The translations under genes were made by a program, and so were the position numbers. DNA of 64,000 nt from Leptospira ainlahdjerensis. GTDB lineage: Bacteria > Spirochaetota > Leptospiria > Leptospirales > Leptospiraceae. Position 1 is the first letter of the stretch; each line of letters opens with the position of its first letter. This document shows positions 1 to 7,686 of the stretch, in pieces. The notes below the pieces were generated by a model. That model was given only the letters and a program-made list of their open reading frames with translations, searched no databases and was not told the origin of the DNA. The DNA lies in contig NZ_JAFFPU010000069.1 of the NCBI RefSeq assembly GCF_016919175.1, positions 31,941 to 95,940 of the forward strand, in the 5' to 3' direction.

Positions 1-794
1 ATCTGATTTCCTTTTCCGTATATGTTTTCACCCGTCACTCGACCCCTTACTACATTTGCTTGTGCGAGCTCTGAGTTTGCGAAGTATCCTCCACCACCTC
101 CAACATAACCGCCAGTTGCACCGATCGTAGAAGCTTGGCTTTGCATAGCAGCGTGATATTGTTCTCCAATTGCAGATATTGTTTTTAAAACTCCTCCCGC
201 AATTGCAAAAGCGGCTCCAGCGATCGGAATCGCGGCTCCCATCAGTGAAAAATTATTTCCTCTAACGGATCCGCCGTCGCCTCCTGATCCTCCCCCTCCT
301 CCGGATCCCGGAAGTCCGGAAAGACCGCCTTTATCAAAATTTGCATGTTGGATTTTGATTTCTGCTTTTTGAAGTTGAATTTGTTTTGCGGAGGTGAGAC
401 CTATACCGCTTGAACTCGCGGATGATTCTTCTTCCTCACCATCTTTCTTCTTTTTCTTTTTTCGAAATAGATCGCGAGCGGCTGAAATTTTCTTATCAAA
501 GGTATTAAAGAACCCTCCGCTTTGAGTTTCATCTAAGTCGGATCCATCAGCTCCGACTTTCGAAGCCATTGCACTTCCACCGGCGTATCGGGACGCGGCC
601 TCGAGTTTCTTTTTTTCGGAACTTCCACCACCGCTTCCGCTCCCACTTGATGATCCTTTTTTCTCCGGAACTTTTCCGCGACCGGATACAGGAATTCCTT
701 TCTTTCCCTTTTTAGCAATTCGGTCGTATTCTTTTTCTACTGCTTTAAAGTCAGGCGTTGCCTTGACTTTTATATTTAAAGATTCTTCAGCCAT
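1..794 (-). CDS. Tail tape-measure protein, N-terminal part (runs off window edge)
   Basis: Reading leftward from the ATG at 794 there is an open frame to base 1 with no stop, so about 264 residues are present and the C-terminus lies outside the window. The start MAEESLNIKVKATPDFKAVE is followed by a Lys/Ser/Gly-rich low-complexity stretch, a very basic KKKKKK segment and a Gly-rich linker before a hydrophobic Ala/Gly segment near residues 190-215. It starts 8 bases inside the end of the chaperone reading frame, the usual position of the tape measure in contractile and siphophage tails. The function is inferred from gene order and the hydrophobic segment; no specific family motif is visible in this portion. 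Confidence 0.7.
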   Translation of the reverse strand, partial: MAEESLNIKVKATPDFKAVEKEYDRIAKKGKKGIPVSGRGKVPEKKGSSSGSGSGGGSSEKKKLEAASRYAGGSAMASKVGADGSDLDETQSGGFFNTFDKKISAARDLFRKKKKKKDGEEEESSASSSGIGLTSAKQIQLQKAEIKIQHANFDKGGLSGLPGSGGGGGSGGDGGSVRGNNFSLMGAAIPIAGAAFAIAGGVLKTISAIGEQYHAAMQSQASTIGATGGYVGGGGGYFANSELAQANVVRGRVTGENIYGKGNQ

Positions 795-1160
795 AGAATT
801 TTAATTCGTTTTCGATTCTTTCTAAGAGTTCTTTACGCTTTAATTCTCCTTCACTCCTTAGCATGTCTTGTGAATACCCGGCCTCTGCCTCCAGGATACT
901 GGCCATTGTCGGGCTTATATTCTCTAGGAATTCCATCGGTTTCATCTTCAGTACTTGGCGTTTCTGAGACTTCAGTTTCGCTCTCATGAGAAGTTTCGGA
1001 ATGTCGAGTCTGGCTGTGGCTTCGAGGATGAATCTCTTTTGTTCGAGAAACAGATTTCCCAGATGTGTGACTCCTTTCGGAAGTATTTTCATCTGGTTCA
1101 TAAGAAAGAGGTCGAGAAGATTCTCTTCGTCGTTCAGTGCGTCGAGCGTCCCTATTTTTT
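787..1160 (-). CDS. Frameshifted C-terminal extension of the tail chaperone (GT-like)
   Basis: In the frame +1 (equivalently -2) to the upstream chaperone the DNA is open from the A-run to a stop at 787. It encodes about 122 helical residues (IGTLDALNDEENLLDLFLMN... ending ENELKFYG). It has no start codon with a ribosome site near the A-run, and the first ATG at 1101 lacks a good Shine-Dalgarno. Entry by frameshift from the 851..1498 frame therefore gives a fused protein of about 236 residues. The extension ends 8 bases past the tape-measure start, as expected for the T part. An indel in the homopolymer, natural or from sequencing, would give the same picture. Confidence 0.6.
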
Positions 1161-1498
1161 TTTAACTCTGATTTAAACCAGTTTTCCTTTTTCTCATATT
1201 CTTTAAAGAGTCTGATCACAAACTCTTTGTCTCTTATCTGCTCAAAGGTTTGTATATCTGGAATGGGAAAATTTTCGGGGATTTCTTTGATGACGTGGTT
1301 TAATGTAGCAATTGCGTAAATATATCCGTAAGTTGTATTCGGAATCGATTCAAGGGACGCGCCATTTAATCTTTTGGCAACCGCGATTTCAATGTCGAGT
1401 TCGGTGCTTGGGTCTGCGATATCTGCTTCGAATTTGTAAGAGTCACCTTCATATTTAACGTTTAAAGTAACTCTCTTATTAGGTTCCAGAATTCTCAT
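851..1498 (-). CDS. Tail assembly chaperone, frame-0 product (gpG-like)
   Basis: The frame from the ATG at 1498 gives 215 residues. The first 114 (MRILEPNKRVTLNVKYEGDS onward) look like an ordinary folded protein, with a beta-rich start and then helices ending KSELKK. After Lys114 the frame becomes an Arg/Ser/Glu/His-rich string without protein-like character, whereas the other frame over the same DNA looks normal. The position directly upstream of the tape measure and in the tail block is that of the G/GT-type tail chaperone, which normally exists as a short form and a frameshifted long form. Frame 0 stays open for about 100 codons past the shift site, longer than usual for this family. The chaperone role is inferred from order and architecture. 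Confidence 0.6.
   Translation of the reverse strand: MRILEPNKRVTLNVKYEGDSYKFEADIADPSTELDIEIAVAKRLNGASLESIPNTTYGYIYAIATLNHVIKEIPENFPIPDIQTFEQIRDKEFVIRLFKEYEKKENWFKSELKKNRDARRTERRRESSRPLSYEPDENTSERSHTSGKSVSRTKEIHPRSHSQTRHSETSHESETEVSETPSTEDETDGIPREYKPDNGQYPGGRGRVFTRHAKE
1155..1163 (-). promoter_or_regulatory. A9 slippery run in the tail chaperone
   Basis: The coding strand reads GAG TTA AAA AAA AAT AGG. The run of nine A spans codons 112-115 of the chaperone. A -1 shift here meets TAG at once, so only +1 or -2 slippage (or transcriptional slippage) enters the long downstream frame. A -2 shift has been described for the equivalent genes of phage Mu. No downstream pseudoknot was assessed. Confidence 0.5.
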
Positions 1499-1802
1499 TC
1501 ACAGATGATGTAAATTATTTCGATATCGGAGAAGATTACTTTGATCAGAAATAAAAGAGAATAGATTAGATATGGATTTCAAAGTGCATTCGGCAAAAGG
1601 GAATTCTAAACAAGAGCCGATCAAATTATAAAGCAATATGAAATAGACCCTATCAAATTCGCAGAGAAATTTATAGATTTAAGAGTTGTTATTTTTTCGC
1701 ATTTGATACAAAAAAAATATGGTTACTTTCTGAAGACAATTAATTTGACATAAAGCGCACAAAACCCAACTTTGGGATATATTTTTGAAATTTAGGGACA
1801 GA
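1499..1802. other. Noncoding junction upstream of the moron cassette
   Basis: About 300 AT-rich bases lie between the divergent starts of the tail chaperone (minus) and the first lipoprotein (plus). No gene is visible. TTGACA at 1745-1750 resembles a -35 box, but no well-spaced -10 follows: the nearest TATATT, at 1778-1783, is 27 bases away. The stretch presumably carries the cassette promoter and perhaps a promoter for the tail genes, but neither can be fixed by eye. Confidence 0.4.
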
Positions 1803-2486
1803 ATGCGCATTTCTACTAAGTCGGCTAGTTTTCTCTTTACGTTATTTCTCTTTCAAATGAATTGCGGGGACTTTACAGCACCAGACCCTCGGCTACGTAA
1901 AAAACAACTCACTCAAAAATTAACCCCTCTTCTCTTAGGGATTCGAAATCCAGATTCTTCGAATCAGAATTCTCCCTCGAATTCAAATTCTTACGATCCA
2001 AATGCAAAATATCTCCCAAGTGATGAAGAAATTCATGCGACATTAGAATTGGAAAAGAATTTAGAATCTCAAGAACTTTTAACTCCGGAAGCTCTTCAAA
2101 AGACGACGTCCGATTTTTCTTCACTGAATAAATACGTTGTTCTTTCTCCTTCGGAGATCGACGCAGAGGCTCAAGCCTGGAAAAATGGGACTCCTCTTCC
2201 TCCCAAAACTCTTACACCGGAAGAACAACAGGCAAGATATGAATCAAAACTGAACCAAATGAATTCTTACTATGGGAGTGCCTTAACTGATGTTCCAAAA
2301 CTTTCGACTTTACAACTCACTAATTTAAGATCAAATTCTTTCATTGGTATCTTTGCTTATTCTTATCTTCAGGATTATATAACTGAGCTTCCAGACCAGG
2401 AAAAACAAATCTTAGAAAAAAATCTGGCCTGGCTAGTTTCTCTTAGAAAAGCGGCGATCGACGAAATTGCGAAAAGGGGTCTTTAA
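1803..2486 (+). CDS. Putative lipoprotein, first gene of the opposite-strand cassette
   Basis: The preferred start is the ATG at 1803, preceded by TTTAGGGACAG with AGGGA at good distance. A TTG at 1785 in the same frame is less likely. The protein of about 227 residues begins MRISTKSASFLFTLFLFQMNC, a signal peptide ending in a lipobox-like Cys. The mature part is rich in Asn, Ser, Leu, Glu and Gln, with a disordered Asn/Ser stretch near residues 45-60 and helical segments at the end. No enzymatic motif was seen. It is transcribed against the surrounding tail operon and is followed 2 bases later by another lipoprotein gene. It was probably acquired by the phage from a host-type genome. Confidence 0.75.
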   Translation: MRISTKSASFLFTLFLFQMNCGDFTAPDPRLRKKQLTQKLTPLLLGIRNPDSSNQNSPSNSNSYDPNAKYLPSDEEIHATLELEKNLESQELLTPEALQKTTSDFSSLNKYVVLSPSEIDAEAQAWKNGTPLPPKTLTPEEQQARYESKLNQMNSYYGSALTDVPKLSTLQLTNLRSNSFIGIFAYSYLQDYITELPDQEKQILEKNLAWLVSLRKAAIDEIAKRGL

Positions 2487-2488
2487 AA

Positions 2489-3028
2489 ATGGTTAAACAT
2501 AAACATAGTAAGATGATGAAGTTATTGATTATTTTATTTCTTTTTTCAGGGTTATTTTCATGTGATGATAGTAATTCGAGCGAGGGAAGGCGAAATGCTG
2601 GACTTGCCTATGCTATTTCCATTTTGCGAACTCCGGATTTTTATTATCCTGAATGTTCAAATATAAATCTTTCAACGCAATTGGCTCTTAGCAATCCCGT
2701 AACAATAAATACGAATATTGCCAATAGTTACCAATATAGATATTCTATAAATTCAAGCGGCTTTAAATATAGATTTTCTGTTTCAGCTGATTATCCATCG
2801 TGCGCATTGAAATTATCAATCTATAATTGCCAGAATCCCATATTAAATGCTTCTAATTCAATTGTTAATTGTGATCTAGGTAACTATTCTACGTTTATAT
2901 CAGGAGGAACTCAAACTTGCAATATTCCTTCATTCACAAATGGCACTACGATAATTAATATAAATACGGTTTCATTCAGCTCTCCCTCTAATCCTTGCCA
3001 AAATTTTACTTTTGAGGTTTTACCTTGA
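2489..3028 (+). CDS. Putative lipoprotein, second gene of the cassette
   Basis: The gene encodes 179 residues from the ATG at 2489; Met9 or Met10 could also serve as start. The leader is KLLIILFLFSGLFSC with a lipobox Cys, followed by a mature part rich in Ser, Asn, Tyr and Ile with several Cys (ECSN, SCALK, NCQN, NCDL, TCNI, PCQN) that suggest disulfides in the periplasm or on the surface. The stop overlaps the next start (TTGA). No known domain was recognised. Confidence 0.75.
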   Translation: MVKHKHSKMMKLLIILFLFSGLFSCDDSNSSEGRRNAGLAYAISILRTPDFYYPECSNINLSTQLALSNPVTINTNIANSYQYRYSINSSGFKYRFSVSADYPSCALKLSIYNCQNPILNASNSIVNCDLGNYSTFISGGTQTCNIPSFTNGTTIININTVSFSSPSNPCQNFTFEVLP

Positions 3029-4392
3029 GAAAGAACATTTTACTAATTTTTGTAAGCTCATTTATTCTTTTAAGTAATGCCCTAACGGCTCAGCCGTTTT
3101 CTGGGATTCCAGATCTAACAGATTGTAAAACTATCAATAAATATTCAAACCCTACTCAGGCGTCTCCCGATCCTTCAAACCCTCTTTATTACTCCAAGAC
3201 AACGGTAACGTTCTTTGGTGATAGTCGAATCGATTTTGCAAACGCTCTTCCAAAAGGATACGATGCTGCAATCTATTATTTTCCGGGTTTGACCAATGGT
3301 GATTATCCTGGAAAGAAATTTTCATTGGGACTATTTTACGGTGCATCTAGTTTGGATTTTTATTTAGGAACTGATTCTTCTTGGAACATTCAAAACTTAG
3401 GACATGGTGGAGATAATTCAGCCGGGTTATTAGAATATTTGAAAACTTGCTTAACAAACACTAACCATATAATTGCTCCAAATGTTGCCTTTGAAATTGG
3501 AGGAAATGACTATTTGAATAATTTCCTCATGTTAGTTTTGATGCCCTGGCATTCTCAAGAATATGTAAATCGAGCTTTGAACAATATTGAAAGAGCAATC
3601 ACAAGGCTTTATCAAGTAAGAAAGAATGTGTTAATCATCGGAAATTATCCAGCTATAGCATGGTCCGCCCAAAGAGGTTTGCCAAAGGATAATGTTTTTT
3701 CTTTTGAAGGATTGAATTTCAAATACCAAGCGATTCTTCAAGGTTTTGGGATTTCTGATCAAGTCACCTTTAAAAATGAACTGAATAATATGAAACCGAT
3801 ATTAAGTAACGCGATGATCACTTATGGAGGAATTACAGCCCTTTCTGATTTAATGAGCGGAATTGCAATCGGAGGAGCTGGATATCTATTGAATCCATCC
3901 CAAAGCGGGACTTGTTTTGGATCGAATGTTCCCTCAAATGGACCTATGCCAGCTTACTATTGTTGGATAGCTGGAAATTTCTCCGCAATGGGAACTTTTC
4001 CTTCTTTTCTTATGGGAATTCAAGAAAGTGCATATCCGGAAATTCAGACAAGAAGGAAACCTTATTTTCAAGCTCAAGGATTAACATTGGAATATCTTCG
4101 TCTTTGGGAAGCTTTTGTGAACCCATCGACATTAGAACCTTGGGTTGTAAATGACTCACTCATGGGAGACATTGTCCATCCAAATGCGATTGGATTCACT
4201 GTTTGGGGTTATCACGTTTCCTCTAAAATCAAAAGTTTAGGTTGGCACCTTCCAAAAAGTCCTCCTGTGACTCCCCCGCCACCTCCTCCGACAGATACCG
4301 GTGGTGAAAATACAGGAAGAATAGAACCTGGTCCAATTTCTGATTGGGATTTGATATTACTCTGTTTTCTTTTCGGGATTTGCCATCTCTGA
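3025..4392 (+). CDS. Secreted SGNH/GDSL-type hydrolase
   Basis: The start is TTG at 3025, overlapping the previous stop by four bases, giving 455 residues. A signal peptide (KNILLIFVSSFILLSNALTA) is followed by the four SGNH blocks: VTFFGDSRIDF near residue 65 (Ser nucleophile), GHGGDNSAG near 132 (Gly), FEIGGNDYLNN near 160 (Asn) and GDIVHPNAIGF near 385 (Asp-x-x-His). All catalytic positions are present, so it should be an active esterase, lipase or carbohydrate deacetylase; the substrate cannot be told. A Pro-rich linker (PPVTPPPPPPT) and a short hydrophobic C-terminal segment suggest surface or membrane retention. It ends the moron cassette, convergent with the tail tube gene. Confidence 0.8.
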   Translation: MRKNILLIFVSSFILLSNALTAQPFSGIPDLTDCKTINKYSNPTQASPDPSNPLYYSKTTVTFFGDSRIDFANALPKGYDAAIYYFPGLTNGDYPGKKFSLGLFYGASSLDFYLGTDSSWNIQNLGHGGDNSAGLLEYLKTCLTNTNHIIAPNVAFEIGGNDYLNNFLMLVLMPWHSQEYVNRALNNIERAITRLYQVRKNVLIIGNYPAIAWSAQRGLPKDNVFSFEGLNFKYQAILQGFGISDQVTFKNELNNMKPILSNAMITYGGITALSDLMSGIAIGGAGYLLNPSQSGTCFGSNVPSNGPMPAYYCWIAGNFSAMGTFPSFLMGIQESAYPEIQTRRKPYFQAQGLTLEYLRLWEAFVNPSTLEPWVVNDSLMGDIVHPNAIGFTVWGYHVSSKIKSLGWHLPKSPPVTPPPPPPTDTGGENTGRIEPGPISDWDLILLCFLFGICHL

Positions 4393-4406
4393 AGCTTTTT
4401 GATCCC

Positions 4407-4455
4407 AATCTATGGAACCATTCATAATACATTCAATTGAATGCTTCCATAGGTT
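4407..4455. terminator. Inverted repeat between SGNH gene and tail tube gene
   Basis: Arms of 18 bases at 4407-4424 and 4438-4455 match at 16 positions (AATCTATGGAACCATTCA and its imperfect complement), with a 13-base loop. The right arm lies inside the 3' end of the tail tube gene. The position between convergent genes fits a shared terminator, although there is no long T tract on either side. A smaller perfect palindrome, CATTCAATTGAATG, sits at 4430-4443. Confidence 0.45.
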
Positions 4456-4864
4456 CCCAATCCATAAGTTCAAATTCGATTTCTCTTCCGGAGAATTCAT
4501 TGTTGTTTAACCCGAAACCGTCCGTGTTTACGGCTCCCGTGAGAAGACCAACTCGTTTTCCGGAAGTTTTGTCTATGACTAAAATATCATAGAGATCATC
4601 CGCGTGTTCATCGCTATGAGTATCAATCACGACGACTCCTTCGACCGGCGTTCTAAGGATATGAAACTCACCTGACGCTGTTCCTTGCCAAGCAAGAGAC
4701 TTTAATCCTCTGGGTTTTCTGTATCCGAGTGCTTGAATTCTTTCAACGTTATTGTTTACGTTCACTCGTAACGATTTCATAAAACCGACAGCTTGACCGT
4801 TTATTTTAACGATTGCGTCGTTACCTGTGAGAACTGCCGGGTTCGGTCGTGCGCTCTTAGCCAT
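4433..4864 (-). CDS. Tail tube protein
   Basis: The 143-residue product beginning MAKSARPNPAVLTGNDAIVK is the size of contractile-phage tube subunits and lies directly downstream of the sheath gene with a 3-base gap. The sequence is all-beta in character (VKINGQAVGFMKSLRVNVNN, SGEFHILRTPVEGVVVIDT, REIEFELMDWEPMEAFN). It would polymerise into the inner tube through which DNA passes. Assignment rests on length, the KINGQ...GF start typical of XkdM-like tube proteins, and position next to the sheath. Confidence 0.85.
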   Translation of the reverse strand: MAKSARPNPAVLTGNDAIVKINGQAVGFMKSLRVNVNNNVERIQALGYRKPRGLKSLAWQGTASGEFHILRTPVEGVVVIDTHSDEHADDLYDILVIDKTSGKRVGLLTGAVNTDGFGLNNNEFSGREIEFELMDWEPMEAFN

Positions 4865-4867
4865 CTA

Positions 4868-6676
4868 TTAACCTCCGTTGTTCGTTCCGCGAACAACGTC
4901 CAAATTGACTAGAAAGAACATGTAATTTACGGGAGTTACGATTTTGCCGTCAGGGAAGACGAAATACACGGCGTCACCGTCACGACGAATATCGAACTTC
5001 TCGTCGAAAGCCGGTTCGCCTGTATAGATGTTTCGTGTAAGCCATCCGTATTGCGTAATATATACATTACGAAAACGTTGTGTAACTGCGGTACGAATGT
5101 CCGCGTCTGTAAGATTAGTTCCAAGTGCGTCGGGGTCTGTCGGGACTTCGCCAATAAATGTAACGTCAAGCCACTCTCTGAAATCTTTTACGAGAGCAAG
5201 GGCCGTACAAACGGTAGACGCTTGGTTTTTAATCAGGTTTTGAGCCTGATATGAGGTCAGACCCATTTCGATCTTGAAAGCCCCGTTGTTTGGCTTTCGA
5301 GTGACGATGAGTCCACCCGCTCTTAGAATTTTTTTGATTTGTGTTTTAGAAAGTTTTTCGGGCGCGTCTACGATATTAAGGTCTTTGTAGGTTGCAGTTT
5401 CACGTACGTTACCGGATGCTTTGATTGCGTTATGCAAAACGGCAAGCATCCAACCCGGATACGTTTTTAAGGTTATCTTATCAGCCGCGTAACGAGTGAT
5501 CGGAGAAAAGCCCAAAACCATGTATTCGGAATTGGTGGCTTTGATATCGTCGATTCTTGCATCGACTGATTTCGTTAAGTCTAAGCCTGCCCCACCAAAT
5601 CTTTCATCAGCCCCGTCCGGAGAATTTCCAAATGCAATTTTATCCGCAAGATAGAGAACAACTGATTGGATTGAAGTGCAGACGTTGACGTAAAAGCCTT
5701 TGGAAACTTCCGTATCAAAAACATAATCGATAGCATCGATATAGTCTTGTGCGGTTGCAATCCCTGTAGAACCACCGTTTAGATAGGTGAAGGACGCCAT
5801 GTCTGCGAGTGGTTTTCTTTCTGGAGTTGCGACAACCTGAGCAAGTCCGTTTCCTAAAAAGAATCTTTCTTGCTGGAAAAGAAGTGACTTCATCGTGACC
5901 GGAACCGCTTTTACATCCACGGCATCGGTTAAAGAAAGATAGTCTAGGGTTGAAGTTTTCCGGTCGGGTTGCGAAAGAAGAGTGATCTGATAACCGACAC
6001 GACTCGAAACATATCCGACGAGTTCTCCAAGCGTTGGATAGTCTTTGATTGGAACGTTTAAGTTTCCGGACCCGTCAGTTGGAGCAGTTCCCGAAAGAGT
6101 TACACGGAGTGTATTACCGTCGAAAGATAGAATTGCGTTTTGTCCGTCGCCTACATACTGAATTTGTAATTCGTTTGATTCTAATGGAGAAGAAGTACCG
6201 ATTCCGTCACTGTCTCCGATTTGAATAATCGTTCCCCCGTTCGTTACTCGAAACCGAATTTGATTTCCTCTCGGACCGGGAACGATTGCTTTTACTGTAT
6301 TCGTAACCGTAGCAACGATCGATGAGGCGGGAGCACTTGCCGACACGTTCGGGTTTATGTTCAGAGCTTTGATAAGCTGGGGGCCAGCCGTAAAACGAGA
6401 ATCTTTGGAAGGAGAGAAAGCATTTGAAACTGCGTCTGCTAAATCGCCAGAAAAGAATACTGACTTCGCTTCGTCTGCACCGCTAAATTCTAAAACTCGT
6501 TTTGAAGTTTCGAGATTCGTATCTCCGGCATCATATCCGTTATCTGCGGGTCCAATGAGTACGAGAGTATTTAGATCCGGAGAAATTCCTGTACTTTGAG
6601 CTTTAACTCGAAAAGCTCCGCGTGCTCCTGGCTGGATGTATCCGCGACCTAGGAATTCTACATCCCTAGTTCCCAT
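4868..6676 (-). CDS. Contractile tail sheath protein
   Basis: The product has 602 residues. It starts MGTRDVEFLGRGYIQPGARG and ends with a conserved-looking sheath tail: ADIRTAVTQRFRNVYITQ, then GDAVYFVFPDGKIVTPVNYM. The middle carries GGSTG...DYIDAIDYVFD and GFYVNVCTSIQSVVLYLADK, typical of the sheath fold. Its order before the tube gene supports the call. It forms the outer contractile layer, which makes the virion a myovirus type. It overlaps the upstream 72-codon gene by 11 bases. Confidence 0.9.
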   Translation of the reverse strand: MGTRDVEFLGRGYIQPGARGAFRVKAQSTGISPDLNTLVLIGPADNGYDAGDTNLETSKRVLEFSGADEAKSVFFSGDLADAVSNAFSPSKDSRFTAGPQLIKALNINPNVSASAPASSIVATVTNTVKAIVPGPRGNQIRFRVTNGGTIIQIGDSDGIGTSSPLESNELQIQYVGDGQNAILSFDGNTLRVTLSGTAPTDGSGNLNVPIKDYPTLGELVGYVSSRVGYQITLLSQPDRKTSTLDYLSLTDAVDVKAVPVTMKSLLFQQERFFLGNGLAQVVATPERKPLADMASFTYLNGGSTGIATAQDYIDAIDYVFDTEVSKGFYVNVCTSIQSVVLYLADKIAFGNSPDGADERFGGAGLDLTKSVDARIDDIKATNSEYMVLGFSPITRYAADKITLKTYPGWMLAVLHNAIKASGNVRETATYKDLNIVDAPEKLSKTQIKKILRAGGLIVTRKPNNGAFKIEMGLTSYQAQNLIKNQASTVCTALALVKDFREWLDVTFIGEVPTDPDALGTNLTDADIRTAVTQRFRNVYITQYGWLTRNIYTGEPAFDEKFDIRRDGDAVYFVFPDGKIVTPVNYMFFLVNLDVVRGTNNGG

Positions 6677-6884
6677 GATTTACAGCCCTCCAAATTTCAT
6701 CGAAGGAGTTGTTACTTTTTGCTTTTAATTCACGAAAAAAGAATTCTCGGAAACGGGGAGTAATCGTTCTTCCAAGTTCTTTTTCTTTTAAGAGAAGAAA
6801 CTCTTGGGGTGTTTGATTTGTTTTGGGTTTAGTTAAAACTTTCGAATCAACTTTCCCCCTTTGCAAATTTGCGTCTTCTTCCAT
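6666..6884 (-). CDS. Small phage protein between neck protein and sheath
   Basis: The 72-residue product, beginning MEEDANLQRGKVDSKVLTKP, is charged and helical with no membrane segment or known motif. It shares one base with the upstream 258-codon gene and overlaps the sheath gene by 11 bases, so it is translationally coupled and probably a structural or assembly factor. The function is not recognised. Confidence 0.65.
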   Translation of the reverse strand: MEEDANLQRGKVDSKVLTKPKTNQTPQEFLLLKEKELGRTITPRFREFFFRELKAKSNNSFDEIWRAVNHGN

Positions 6885-7660
6885 TAAGGTTTGTCCTCTA
6901 ACCCGAAGTGGCCTTCCAGACGGGTTTTGCTTCCCGATAAAAATACATCGAAGGAGCGAATATCGGGAAAAAGGAATGAGGGCTTAGTTCGAAAAATTGA
7001 TTTTGTTTGAACGAGTCTTACTCTGATTTCAAATCCCCAGAAAGGTTCAGAGAAATCGGCTGTACTTAAATTCGGTTCTGTGTCCTCGGGTAGAAAAACG
7101 GTAAGTCCTGGATAAAGGACGGGAAGATCATTTGCCATGAGCATTGTCAAGGCAAGAGATGCGTCATAGATCCATTTGTTTGTGTTTCGACCGGCGTTAC
7201 CTGTCGCAAACCCGCAAATGACTACTTCTGATTCAACGGTGTATTGAAGTTGTTGGAAATTTTTCTTTCGACTGAATTCATCTAAGAAAGCTTTTGTTGA
7301 AAGGCGTTGGCTTTCAGGTAGTTCTGAAATCTCGGTTAAATATTTTCGAAAGGACTCTGAATTCTTAAAGTGATGTTCGTTTAATCCTAAAAATTGAGTA
7401 TTTCGATCTGTCGTACATTCGATACCTATTTTCGGAAATTTTGAATTCGGACCAGTATTCGAAACTCCTTCTTGATAAAGCGGATGACCGTGTTCGATTG
7501 GAACATCAATATTTCGTAGTGCAAGACCTGTGAGTGGTAAAGAGTTACGAAAATATTCTACAACCGTATCTTCCGGAGGAGCTGGATACGTGATTAGGAT
7601 AGCTCCCCGATCGCGTCCGTCTTGTTGTCTTGCTTCCTCTTCCCGAAGACTTGTATCCAT
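6884..7660 (-). CDS. Probable neck / tail terminator protein
   Basis: The product has 258 residues beginning MDTSLREEEARQQDGRDRGA. It contains ITYPAPPEDTVVEYFRNSLP and mixed alpha/beta sequence ending RLEGHFGLEDKP. Genes between the capsid and the sheath in myophages usually encode head completion, tail terminator and related proteins; this one directly precedes the sheath region, so a tail-terminator role is likely. No diagnostic motif was seen; the call rests on order. Confidence 0.5.
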   Translation of the reverse strand: MDTSLREEEARQQDGRDRGAILITYPAPPEDTVVEYFRNSLPLTGLALRNIDVPIEHGHPLYQEGVSNTGPNSKFPKIGIECTTDRNTQFLGLNEHHFKNSESFRKYLTEISELPESQRLSTKAFLDEFSRKKNFQQLQYTVESEVVICGFATGNAGRNTNKWIYDASLALTMLMANDLPVLYPGLTVFLPEDTEPNLSTADFSEPFWGFEIRVRLVQTKSIFRTKPSFLFPDIRSFDVFLSGSKTRLEGHFGLEDKP

Positions 7661-7686
7661 TCACCCGGATCATAGAGTGAAACGGA

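Noticed and set aside
1745..1783. TTGACA as promoter of the moron cassette
   Set aside because: No -10 box at a workable distance; TATATT is 27 bases away, so reported only as part of the noncoding region.
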